Shown here in pieces: positions 1 to 7,243 of a stretch of DNA of 17,392 nt (positions are counted from its first letter, which is position 1; every line of letters begins with the position of its first letter). A program made the position numbers and the translations under genes. A model generated the notes under the pieces. The model was given only the letters and a program-made list of their open reading frames with translations, was not told the origin of the DNA and made no database searches. This DNA comes from CALBZH01 sp964538515 (GTDB lineage: Bacteria; Desulfobacterota; Syntrophobacteria; Syntrophobacterales; Syntrophobacteraceae). The DNA lies in NCBI GenBank assembly GCA_964538515.1, contig CAZIEW010000088.1:1-17392 (forward strand), in the 5' to 3' direction.

Positions 1-53
1 GACTGCAGACTCTGGATCTGCCTACCTAGGTTCGAATCCTAGTCCCCCAGCCA
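1..53 (+). tRNA. tRNA-Gln (anticodon CUG), 5' truncated by window edge
   Basis: Only the 3' two thirds are in the window. A perfect 5-bp anticodon stem (GCAGA/TCTGC, 5-9 and 17-21) closes the 7-base loop CTCTGGA, which puts the anticodon CTG at 12-14 and so decodes CAG. The T arm follows with stem CTAGG/CCTAG around TTCGAAT. The acceptor 3' strand ends with discriminator G and an encoded CCA at 51-53, as in bacterial tRNA-Gln. An alternative reading of GCA (Cys) as anticodon was tested and does not give a paired stem. Confidence 0.93.
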
Positions 54-58
54 CATTT

Positions 59-134
59 GGTCCCATCGTCTAGCGGTCTAGGACGTCGGCCTCTCACGCC
101 GGAGACACGGGTTCGAGTCCCGTTGGGACTACCA
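59..134 (+). tRNA. tRNA-Glu (anticodon CUC)
   Basis: This is a complete 76-base tRNA with encoded CCA. The acceptor stem is GGTCCCA pairing with TGGGACT (one G-U pair at the end). The D arm has the GTCTAG start typical of bacterial tRNA-Glu. The anticodon loop CTCTCAC (91-97) lies between CGGC and GCCG and gives anticodon CTC at 93-95. The T arm is ACGGG/CCCGT around TTCGAGT. It starts 5 bases after the CCA of the tRNA-Gln, so the two are probably cotranscribed. It decodes GAG. Confidence 0.96.
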
Positions 135-142
135 GAAAAATC

Positions 143-180
143 AGGGGATTAGCGAGATGATCGCTAATCCCCTTTCTCGT
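143..180 (+). terminator. Hairpin terminator after the tRNA pair
   Basis: A perfect 13-bp inverted repeat (143-155 with 161-173) closes a 5-base loop and is followed by TTTCTCGTTCT. An A-run lies just upstream of the stem. The U tract is interrupted, so it is not a textbook terminator, but the stem is very stable and sits 8 bases after the tRNA-Glu CCA, where the tRNA transcript is expected to end. Confidence 0.75.
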
Positions 181-517
181 TCTGCCAGTGCTCTGTCAAC
201 TTTACTCTTTGATTCCCCCTTGTATGTTGCTGATGGAAGCGGCAGGGGGCGGACACATGAAGCGACTTCCCCGACTGTTGGGGAGCATCTCTCGGCGCAC
301 TCCTAACCTCCGGCGACACGGAGTCAGGAGGCGAGGAATGGGGCGGACCGGAACCGTGCTCGGATCGTGCCTGTACCCGGTCGTCACTTTGCTTGTCCGG
401 TGCAGCGCAGGCCAAGTGCATCTGCCGGAGCCAGGAGCGAGACGAGGGAATACGCCTTGCTCCCGCGGCAAGCGACCGCGGAGCCGAAGGCGTAGCGGTC
501 TTTGATTGCCGTGCGAC
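181..517. other. Noncoding stretch, nothing recognised
   Basis: This 337-base GC-rich stretch lies between the tRNA terminator and the 3' end of the isochorismatase-family gene. Open frames cross it on both strands, but none has a convincing start, ribosome site or recognisable protein. I looked for a copy of the tRNA 3' ends (an attachment site) and for an integrase remnant and saw neither. Short hairpins exist (for example TCCCC/GGGGA around 268-285) but look incidental. Confidence 0.5.
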
Positions 518-1108
518 TCACGCCGCTGTCGATCGCACTTCTTCCACCCATTCAAGAGACGTGACAACCTGGAAGAGGGGATACAGCGGATTGCGGCGAT
601 AAACCTCCAGGGTCTTCTGGTGAATCTCCTCGGACCATGATGCGCAGCAGTCTTCCAGCAGGACCGCTTTGAAATCGGAGCACACCGCATCCAGGGCGGT
701 TGTGAGCACACAGAAGTTGGTGGCGATGCCGGCTACGGCGCAGAGCGTCACGCGCTGGTCTCGGAGCCAAGAAGTCAAATCCGTTCCCCAAAATGCTGAG
801 AATCTGGGTTTGGGCAGCCACAAGTCTTCGGGCCGACAATCGAGCTCGTCAATGACCGTCGCGCCGTCGGTTCCTTTTAGGGAATGGGGCTTCATGCGGC
901 CGCTGAAGATGAAATCCGCTTTGTCGAATGCATCGGTGGAAAAGACGATGGGCCATGATTCCTCTCTGAAGACACCGACGAGTCGGTTGATGGGATCGAT
1001 GATCCGTCTCGCCATGGGAGTGATCGGAAGGCTCCTCGACGCATCGAAGTTGTCCTTGACCATGTCGATGATCAGGAGTGCAGGTCTTTCGTCTGAATGA
1101 GTGGCCAT
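518..1108 (-). CDS. Isochorismatase-family cysteine hydrolase
   Basis: The product is a 196-aa soluble protein of the isochorismatase-like hydrolase superfamily (nicotinamidase/isochorismatase fold). The family's Asp-Lys-Cys triad is visible: D15 in LLIIDMVKDN, K100 in LPKPRFSAF, and the nucleophile C133 in GIATNFCV, with the usual cis-peptide-type segment just before it. Length is normal for the family. There is no signal peptide, so it should act in the cytoplasm. The ATG at 1108 has a GAGGA ribosome site 6-8 bases upstream. The family hydrolyses amides (nicotinamide, ureidoacrylate, N-carbamoyl compounds) or vinyl ethers, and the exact substrate cannot be read from the sequence. It lies 101 bases downstream of the TPR gene on the same strand and may share its transcript. 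Confidence 0.9.
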   Translation of the reverse strand: MATHSDERPALLIIDMVKDNFDASRSLPITPMARRIIDPINRLVGVFREESWPIVFSTDAFDKADFIFSGRMKPHSLKGTDGATVIDELDCRPEDLWLPKPRFSAFWGTDLTSWLRDQRVTLCAVAGIATNFCVLTTALDAVCSDFKAVLLEDCCASWSEEIHQKTLEVYRRNPLYPLFQVVTSLEWVEEVRSTAA

Positions 1109-1209
1109 GGGATTCCTCGATTCTGGTCTGGAAATTTACTCTGCAAGTGACATGGAAGCAGCACCAGGTTTGAAGTTGACGATCTGCCCCCACCTTGCTC
1201 CCGTGATTC

Positions 1210-3684
1210 TCATGGGTTGTGAAGGCCGACCAGCTCCGAGTGGATCCGGGCGATGTCCGCGGCGAACCGGTCGGGTGCCGACTCGGAGAGGGTGCGGTAA
1301 ATGGCAAGCGCTTCCTCGAAGGCTTTGGTCGCGGCTTCCCTGTTGCCGGCATCGCGATGGAGGATGCCGAGGTTGTTGAGTGTTCCGGCCACATACGGGA
1401 GATAGGCGGCGGGGTTCTGGGATGCGAGATCCCGGCAGATTCGGAGTGACTCCTCATAGGCGGTCAAGGCCTCCACGCGGCGGGTCAGGGCTCGGTGCAG
1501 TCCCCCCAGGTTGTTGAGCGTCACGGCGATGCAAGGCTGGTTGGTCTCGGCGGGGGGCGTCGCACCGTGGCCGCAAATCCGGAGCGCCTCGTCGAAGGCC
1601 TTTTCGGCATCTTCCGGGCGCTTTCGGGCTTGCTGAACAATACCCAAGTTGTTCAAAATCGCCGCCACGCTGGGGAGGTGGAGGTCCGGAGCGGTCTGCG
1701 CCAGCTCCCGGTAAAGGGTCAAGGCCTCTTCCAACGGTTGCACCGCATCCTCCATGATCCCCTCATCCTGGAGGCTCGCTGCGAGCCTTGTCAGTGCCAG
1801 GGCCAGATCGAGGCGGATGGCGGTTTGGGGGGTGCGCGAGACGATGATGCGCAAGGACTTGACGGCCTCCTCATAGGATTTCCGTGCATTGCGCGGTTGG
1901 CCCTGATCTCGATAAAGATCGCCCAGACGGATCAGGGTCAGGCGCACATAAGCGGAATACGTGTCGGGCCTCGATGTCGCGAGCGTGCGGTAGGTCTTGA
2001 GCGCATCCTGGAAGGCCCTTGTCGCTTCTTTCAAGTGGTTCTCCTCCTGGTGGAACATGCCAAGATGGATCTGGGACATCGCGACGTAGGGCAGGTAGGT
2101 TGCCTGATCCCGCGCGGCCAGCTCCCGGTAGGTTTTCAGCGCGGTCTCGTAGGCTTTCAACGCATCCCGATACCGATCGGCGTCCCGATGGAAGGTGCCG
2201 AGCCGGTTCAGCGAAAAGGCCGTTTCGACCAGATAGCGCTCCCAACCGCGCCCGGCCAGCTGGCGGTAGATCTTCACCAATTCTTCATAGACTTTCCGAA
2301 CGTCCGCGGGACGATTGAGCTCGACGAGCAGAGCGCTCATGTCCTCCAATGTCGAGGCAACTTCGGGCAAATACTGCTCGGGGTTGCGGGTCGCCAGGGC
2401 TCGGCGGACCTTGAGCGCCTCCTCAAGAGACTTGCGGGCGATCTCTCCCCGGCCCTGTGCCTGCTCCATGGCTGAAAGCCAGGTCAGGGTCCTTGCCACG
2501 GCGGGTTGATAACCTTCCGGATTTCGGTCCGCAAGGCCGCGGTAGATCTTGAGGGCTTCCGCGTGAGCACTCCCTGCGTCTCCGAAAGAGCCCTGCCGTT
2601 GGTGGAATTGGGCGACCACGTTCAGAGCGGCCGCCAGCTTCGGCAGGTGGGCTCCGGCATCCTTGCCGGCGAGGTCTCGATACAGCGAGATGGCTCGATC
2701 AAAGGCGGGTCTGGCTTCCTTCGTCCCTTTCTGAGCCCCGTAGATGATCCCCAACTGGAGCCATGCTTCGGCGATTCGCGGCGCGCTGCCGCTCTTCTTT
2801 GCCAGCTCGAGACTCTCTTGGGATCGAGCTGTGGCCTCATCGCCGCGATTCACGCTTTTCAGAAAGCCTGCGTAGTCGAGGGCGGCGTCCATATCGTCCG
2901 GCCTCAAAGCCAGGGCGGATCGGTAGGCCGCGTCGGCATCGGCAAACCGCATGGTGAGCGTCAGGAAGTGCCCCTTGAGCTGTCTGTCGAGACTCGCCCG
3001 AGCGGAATTGTCCCCATCAGGCGATGAGCTTCCGCCCGCATTGTCTTCGCACTGACTGCTGTCCTGCTGGCCGAGGACCTTCAAGGCGCCATCGAGCTCC
3101 CCTGCCAGGAAGAGCCGCATCGCCTGACGGGAGAGGGGAGAGGCGCCCTCCCGATTGATCCGCGCCAGACCTTGCGCAAGGGTTGGGATGGCCGCCTCCA
3201 CCTGGTCAAGGTTTCTTCGAAGATCGGCCAGCTCGCTCAGGGCGGCATCTTTCGACTTTGTCAGGTCGTTTACGCTCCGCCGGTAGCGCTCGTCAAGGAT
3301 CTTCATGGCTGTCGCGCGGGCCAGGCGTCGTGCCATTTCCTCCCGGTTGTCCTCCCGGCAGAGGAGAAGCACCAGGGGAGTACCTTGGGGCTCCGTCTCG
3401 ATGGTGAGCTCCAGGAGGACATCGTTGACCACTCGATAGCCTTCCTTGTGGACGACCAGCTCTATGGTCTCGCCCGCGCTCTTGTCCGGGAGATCGAGCG
3501 TGAAAGCTCCTTTGGCGTCGGTTGCGGCGTGCGCCGTCTCGTGAGCGGCCGTGATCGAGACACCCGGGACAGGGGCTCCCCCCAGTTCATCGGCGAGTAC
3601 CAGGCCCTTGACAAAGGCCGCCTCCACATCGGTCGCTCCCAGCAGAGCAAGGGCCGCCATCAGGGTTGCCGTGAATCGGAGCAT
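1210..3684 (-). CDS. Exported long-period TPR protein with N-terminal carboxypeptidase-regulatory-like domain
   Basis: The product is an 824-aa exported protein. Residues 1-22 form a signal peptide (MLRF, then a hydrophobic stretch, cut near VEA/AF). Residues about 24-108 resemble a carboxypeptidase-regulatory-like beta sandwich (VKGLVLADELGGAPVPGVSI and KGAFTLDLP). A charged helical, probably coiled-coil segment follows at about 112-180. From about 185 to the end there are tetratricopeptide repeats, mostly with a 48-50 residue period, each opening with a variant of YLPYVAxTLNNLGxLHR and ending with AxxxYEEALKIYRxLA. Such arrays are protein-binding scaffolds. No enzymatic motif is visible. 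The upstream ribosome site is weak, and the start was chosen because it gives a proper signal peptide. The gene diverges from the DAC-like gene across a 193-base gap. Confidence 0.88.
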   Translation of the reverse strand: MLRFTATLMAALALLGATDVEAAFVKGLVLADELGGAPVPGVSITAAHETAHAATDAKGAFTLDLPDKSAGETIELVVHKEGYRVVNDVLLELTIETEPQGTPLVLLLCREDNREEMARRLARATAMKILDERYRRSVNDLTKSKDAALSELADLRRNLDQVEAAIPTLAQGLARINREGASPLSRQAMRLFLAGELDGALKVLGQQDSSQCEDNAGGSSSPDGDNSARASLDRQLKGHFLTLTMRFADADAAYRSALALRPDDMDAALDYAGFLKSVNRGDEATARSQESLELAKKSGSAPRIAEAWLQLGIIYGAQKGTKEARPAFDRAISLYRDLAGKDAGAHLPKLAAALNVVAQFHQRQGSFGDAGSAHAEALKIYRGLADRNPEGYQPAVARTLTWLSAMEQAQGRGEIARKSLEEALKVRRALATRNPEQYLPEVASTLEDMSALLVELNRPADVRKVYEELVKIYRQLAGRGWERYLVETAFSLNRLGTFHRDADRYRDALKAYETALKTYRELAARDQATYLPYVAMSQIHLGMFHQEENHLKEATRAFQDALKTYRTLATSRPDTYSAYVRLTLIRLGDLYRDQGQPRNARKSYEEAVKSLRIIVSRTPQTAIRLDLALALTRLAASLQDEGIMEDAVQPLEEALTLYRELAQTAPDLHLPSVAAILNNLGIVQQARKRPEDAEKAFDEALRICGHGATPPAETNQPCIAVTLNNLGGLHRALTRRVEALTAYEESLRICRDLASQNPAAYLPYVAGTLNNLGILHRDAGNREAATKAFEEALAIYRTLSESAPDRFAADIARIHSELVGLHNP

Positions 3685-3737
3685 ACCAGTCGAAGCCCGT
3701 TTCTAGGGGACGCTGCATCTCGATACACCGATCGTCG

Positions 3738-3751
3738 ATCATGGTCATGAT
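3738..3751. promoter_or_regulatory. 14-bp palindrome in divergent intergenic region
   Basis: ATCATG-gt-CATGAT is a perfect inverted repeat with 6-base arms. It lies between the divergent TPR gene (start 3684) and DAC-like gene (start 3878), a location suited to a regulator site. No regulator is identified, and a 12-base match of this kind can occur by chance. Confidence 0.3.
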
Positions 3752-3804
3752 AATTTCACTCACTTTCAATCACTACGATTTTTTCCGGAGGATTCGGAAA
3801 ATCC

Positions 3805-3819
3805 CTCATTGCCAATGAG
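3805..3819. promoter_or_regulatory. 15-bp perfect palindrome, possible operator
   Basis: CTCATTG-c-CAATGAG is a perfect inverted repeat with 7-base arms and a 1-base centre, 58 bases upstream of the preferred start of the DAC-like gene. A second small inverted repeat, TTTCCG/CGGAAA (3782-3787 and 3795-3800), precedes it. A convincing -35/-10 pair could not be placed, so assigning it to one of the two divergent genes is inference. Confidence 0.35.
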
Positions 3820-3877
3820 AAATGGTACAGTGGGCTTCCGTTGGAGTCCTCCACAAGACACAGGCAGAGGCTGTGCC

Positions 3878-5212
3878 ATGACGCATTCTTGCCCCCGAGA
3901 GCTCGCTTTGGTTCTTAATGAGCGATGGGATCACGTCCCCGCTGCCTGGAGCGGTGAGCCGGTGGGGCAGGTTTGTGCTTCCGATCGGTTGCCGGATTTG
4001 CCCGACCTGGAATTCCTCCTTTCCGCCTGCTACCAGGCGAGTCTGATGCGGGATGAGGGCCGGCCGGTTACCTTTCGACTGCTTCTTCGAGACCCCAGCC
4101 GTATCGAAACAAGCGACGGGCCACCTGCCGGGCTTCATCGGCTCCTTTTCAGTGGATCTCGGATCTTGGACGAGCAAGAGCTCCGGCGTCTTTCGTCGGC
4201 CGCGGATTTCAACCGGTCCCTCATTGGAGTGAGCCTGAATGCGGATAGCGAGCTTCGGATCTGGGGACTTGTCAATTCGGGCTCCCGTTGGCTTCAAGCC
4301 GTCCATGGAGGGCGGAAGGTCTGTGGGCTTCTTCCTCCCTCGCTCGTCATTCGCGTGTCCGGCCCGGGGCGCCTCGCGGTCTGCAAGGGATCGAAAACCG
4401 TCGCCATACTGAATGCGGGCCGCATCTCATGCCAGACGCTCGATGCTCCGGTTCCACCCTGGCTGGTGGCATACTTCGAGCCCGCGGACCATGGCGCGCC
4501 CGCCCGGTACCGACCGGGTCCGGAGGCTGCCGCACGATCCCGGGCAACCTTCGAAAAGGCCTTCCTCATGACGCTCACGCAACAGGTTTACAAACGCATT
4601 CTGAGCATGATGCGCGGTTTCCAGCATGGCGGGACGATCATCCTGATTCCGCCGGAGCGAGCAGCTGAGCTGAGCGAGCCGAACCCGTACCTGGACATTC
4701 GGTATCCATTCGTGGACGAGGAGCCGCGTTATCGCTTGGGAACCCTGTATGTGCAGCTTCTGAGCGCGCTGGTCGAGGAAGGACTGGAGCGTAAGCGGGA
4801 AAATCGCCCGATTGGCTGGGGCGATTACGTCGCGAGCGAAAGCAGTGCGATCGAGCGGTTGGATGAAGCGATCTTTGAAGCTGCTCATTTCATCGTCGAT
4901 CTGACCACGATGGATGGAGCCGTGGTCATGACCAGGAGTCTCGAGCTGCTTGGCTTCGGCGCTGAAATCCTCGGCGGGTCGAAAACGATCGATACCGTTG
5001 CAAGGGTGACGAATGCCAGGGGAGAGGAGAGGCAAATCGAATCCACACACCGGGTTGGTACACGGCATGGGTCCACGTACCGGTTGTGTCAGGAGCGGCG
5101 TGACGCCGTCGCGGTCGTGGCGTCTCAGGACGGCCTCGTGCGCATCGTCTTCCGGAAGGACGACATGGTTGCTTACTGGGATCAGGTGGCCGTGAGCGTC
5201 CTGGATCTATGA
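3878..5212 (+). CDS. DisA/DAC-like sensor domain protein (DACNV type)
   Basis: The product is a 444-aa cytoplasmic protein. The C-terminal part (about 320-444) resembles the DisA_N/diadenylate cyclase fold: it has the DGA motif (346-348, MDGAVVMTRSLELLGFGAEI) and, about 45 residues later, GTRH (394-397), the place where true diadenylate cyclases carry the catalytic RHR motif. Here the motif reads RHG, and the following beta strands (AVAVVASQDG, VRIVFRK) fit the fold. This arrangement matches the DACNV group, which I recall as proposed nucleotide sensors rather than cyclases. The N-terminal half has a conserved look but no family I can name. The ATG at 3878 has AGAGG 7 bases upstream. An in-frame TTG at 3809 would add 23 residues but has no ribosome site. 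A role as a nucleotide-binding sensor is inferred. Confidence 0.7.
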   Translation: MTHSCPRELALVLNERWDHVPAAWSGEPVGQVCASDRLPDLPDLEFLLSACYQASLMRDEGRPVTFRLLLRDPSRIETSDGPPAGLHRLLFSGSRILDEQELRRLSSAADFNRSLIGVSLNADSELRIWGLVNSGSRWLQAVHGGRKVCGLLPPSLVIRVSGPGRLAVCKGSKTVAILNAGRISCQTLDAPVPPWLVAYFEPADHGAPARYRPGPEAAARSRATFEKAFLMTLTQQVYKRILSMMRGFQHGGTIILIPPERAAELSEPNPYLDIRYPFVDEEPRYRLGTLYVQLLSALVEEGLERKRENRPIGWGDYVASESSAIERLDEAIFEAAHFIVDLTTMDGAVVMTRSLELLGFGAEILGGSKTIDTVARVTNARGEERQIESTHRVGTRHGSTYRLCQERRDAVAVVASQDGLVRIVFRKDDMVAYWDQVAVSVLDL

Positions 5213-5260
5213 GCCATGGAACTACATGGTATTCTTCGACAAGATACACTTTTTCCCCCA

Positions 5261-5288
5261 TTGTTCCAGCAATCCGCTTGCTTATACT
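5261..5288 (+). promoter_or_regulatory. Candidate sigma70 promoter for the rhodanese-transglutaminase pair
   Basis: TTGTTC (5261-5266) and TATACT (5283-5288) are separated by 16 bases, within the 197-base gap after the DAC-like gene. It would give a 5' leader of about 115 bases before the rhodanese-like start at 5409. If real, the rhodanese/transglutaminase pair can be transcribed separately from the DAC-like gene. Confidence 0.45.
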
Positions 5289-5408
5289 CAAGCACGCCTT
5301 TAATCGAGCGACACAATCACGAATGGATTGCCCTGTACCGGGTTTCCCGCTGAGGCAGCATTCCCTAACCCGCATCAATGCTGTTCTGGAAGGAGTGATT
5401 GTAAGGTC

Positions 5409-6332
5409 ATGGGAAAGCGTGCGCGCTTCCTTCTTACCGGTTTCCTCCTCCACTGTTGGCTCCTGACAGCGATCTCCTGCTGGGGCGGTGAACTGGTCCC
5501 GGCATCGAGCAGGGTACCCGTGGGAGAAGGCGCTGGCGTTGAAACTCACCATGGGAAGACCCTCCCTCGGGAATGGCTGGCGAGAACGCCAAGACCACGC
5601 GACCCGAGCTTGGTGGTGTCGGTTGAAGCCGTCCTGGGAAACTCCTTCCAGTCGGGGGAGATGATCCTGGTCGACGTGAGAGCCCCGGCCCAATGTGCTG
5701 GGCTTCGAATTCCTGGGTCTGTCAGCCTCCCGCTCTTTGCTGTCAAGACGAAGGCATATCTCAAGAACCGCAATGTGGTGCTGCTCAACGAAGGCTACGG
5801 TTACAGTGACTTGGAGGAGGAATGCAGGCGGCTGAGGGCGTTGGGGTTCAAGGCTTCGATCCTGGATGGCGGCCTTCGGCGCTGGGTTGAGCGCGGTGGA
5901 GCGGTCGAGGGCCATGCGGCTCTTCGGGGCACGATCGGCGAGGTGCCCCCGCAGGTCTTCTTCCAGGAACGGCATTACGAGAACTGGGTTGTAATCGATG
6001 TCTCGGAGTCCGTCGATGGCGAAATGGCCTCGTTGCTTCCCGAAGCCTACCGCGTCGATCTCGGCAAGGGGCTCGATGGGGGGATCTCGCGGTTGAGAGC
6101 CATTGGGGAGCAGAACCAGCATAAACCTTTTCTCGCCTTTCTGATCGTGAATCGTGACGGGGAGGGGTATGAGCGGCTGGATCGCCTGATGCGGGAAGCC
6201 GGCTTGCGGGAGGTCTACTTCTTGGAAGGAGGTTTGCAGACCTACGAGGCATTCCTGATCCAACAGGCGGCTCTTCTGGATCCTCCCAGCTCCGGGAAGG
6301 AGACGATCACCCGTTGCACAAGCTGCCCATGA
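5409..6332 (+). CDS. Exported tandem rhodanese-like protein lacking both catalytic cysteines
   Basis: The product has 307 aa. Residues 1-24 form a signal sequence; AISC at 21-24 could be a weak lipobox, so a lipoprotein is possible. Two rhodanese-like domains follow (about 70-163 and 178-287). Each keeps the family landmarks: VDV near its start, a GF/GL turn, and a terminal LDGGLRRW or LEGGLQTY block. At the active-site loop, where sulfurtransferases have Cys, domain 1 reads LLNEGYGYSDL (N127) and domain 2 reads LIVNRDGEGY (N248). Sulfur transfer by the classical mechanism is therefore unlikely, and a binding or structural role is inferred. The last residues are RCTSCP. A GGAAGGAG element lies 13 bases before the ATG and a closer TAAGG also precedes it. 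The stop overlaps the next start (ATGA), which implies translational coupling. Confidence 0.82.
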   Translation: MGKRARFLLTGFLLHCWLLTAISCWGGELVPASSRVPVGEGAGVETHHGKTLPREWLARTPRPRDPSLVVSVEAVLGNSFQSGEMILVDVRAPAQCAGLRIPGSVSLPLFAVKTKAYLKNRNVVLLNEGYGYSDLEEECRRLRALGFKASILDGGLRRWVERGGAVEGHAALRGTIGEVPPQVFFQERHYENWVVIDVSESVDGEMASLLPEAYRVDLGKGLDGGISRLRAIGEQNQHKPFLAFLIVNRDGEGYERLDRLMREAGLREVYFLEGGLQTYEAFLIQQAALLDPPSSGKETITRCTSCP

Positions 6333-7243
6333 AACGAATTGCCTTGGCCCTTTTGGCCCTTTGCCTTGGATGGCTCCTTGTCGCACTCGTCGTGAGCCAT
6401 ATCGCAGATAGGGGAAGCGCCGGGATTCCGGACCCGGGGATCGCCTACCCCCGAAAGATGCGGGCTCAATACAGCTTCACCCTCCAAAATGAGACGGATC
6501 GTCTGCTGGAACGGGCGGAGCTTTGGACAAGCGCTCCCGTGAAACAAACGGCGGCGCAGAGATGCGATCGCATCGAGGCCTCGCATCCGTACGAGCTTCT
6601 CGAGGACAGACTTGGAAACCAAGTGCTGCACTTCACGTTTAAAGACCTTCCTCCTTATGGATCCAAGATTGTCAGGGTCAGGGCCGAGCTTTCCGTCTCG
6701 GACATCCCGAACCGGATCATACCGGGGAGCGTCGACGACGCACTCCGTCCGGAGAGATACATCGAATCGGACGACCCCAAAGTGGCGCAGCTCGCCAGGG
6801 ACATTCGGGTCGATCCGGCGGCGAGCCGGGCTCAGGCGATTTTTCGTTGGATTTCCGAGAATATCCGTGACGCCGAGTATACCCGGGAAGACCGCGGGGC
6901 GCTCGATTGCCTCACGCGAAGGGCAGGGGACTGCACCGAGCAGATGTACCTTTTCATCGCCTTGTGCCGGGCCGCCGGCATCCCCGCCAGAGGCGTCGGC
7001 GGGTACGTCTGCGAGGGGGATTGCATCTTCAGACCGAACGATTACCACAACTGGGCCGAGCTCCTCCAGGACGGGATCTGGCAGTTGGCAGACCCCCAGA
7101 AGCGGGTGTTCATCGAAAACCCATCACGGTACATTGCCATGCGGGTGATGGGGTCGAGTGACCGCCAGGACGAGAGTCTCTTGAAAAGGTTTCACCGCCT
7201 TCGTTTCGAAGGGGACGGCCTCAAGGTCAGAATGAGCGAGTAG
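6329..7243 (+). CDS. Membrane-anchored transglutaminase-like protein
   Basis: The product has 304 aa. Residues 4-24 form one hydrophobic segment (signal anchor or uncleaved signal), placing the rest outside the cytoplasmic membrane. The C-terminal half is a transglutaminase-like (Transglut_core) domain with the full papain-type triad: C202 in RRAGDCTEQM, H240 in NDYHNWAEL and D255 in WQLADPQ. It also has the helix ALCRAAGIPARGVGGY typical after the Cys. The middle region (about 45-125) looks like a beta domain. Bacterial members act as proteases or amidases or in protein crosslinking; the substrate is unknown here. ATG at 6329 overlaps the rhodanese stop by 4 bases. A TTG at 6314 would add 5 residues and is less likely. 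The 3' end overlaps the convergent CheR gene by 17 bases. Confidence 0.88.
   Translation: MKRIALALLALCLGWLLVALVVSHIADRGSAGIPDPGIAYPRKMRAQYSFTLQNETDRLLERAELWTSAPVKQTAAQRCDRIEASHPYELLEDRLGNQVLHFTFKDLPPYGSKIVRVRAELSVSDIPNRIIPGSVDDALRPERYIESDDPKVAQLARDIRVDPAASRAQAIFRWISENIRDAEYTREDRGALDCLTRRAGDCTEQMYLFIALCRAAGIPARGVGGYVCEGDCIFRPNDYHNWAELLQDGIWQLADPQKRVFIENPSRYIAMRVMGSSDRQDESLLKRFHRLRFEGDGLKVRMSE

Noticed and set aside
1..53. tRNA-Cys reading with GCA as anticodon
   Set aside because: The stem around GCA does not pair, whereas GCAGA/TCTGC around CTCTGGA is perfect and the acceptor end fits tRNA-Gln.
59..517. Integration site or island boundary at the tRNA genes
   Set aside because: No repeat of either tRNA 3' end and no integrase remnant were seen in the window.
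3809..3877. TTG start adding 23 residues to the DAC-like protein
   Set aside because: There is no ribosome site before it and it sits inside the 15-bp palindrome; ATG at 3878 has AGAGG at proper spacing.
4926..6386. A 486-aa minus-strand frame opposite the DAC-like and rhodanese-like genes
   Set aside because: It is an antisense shadow without a recognisable domain; the plus-strand genes show signal peptide, fold motifs and start coupling.
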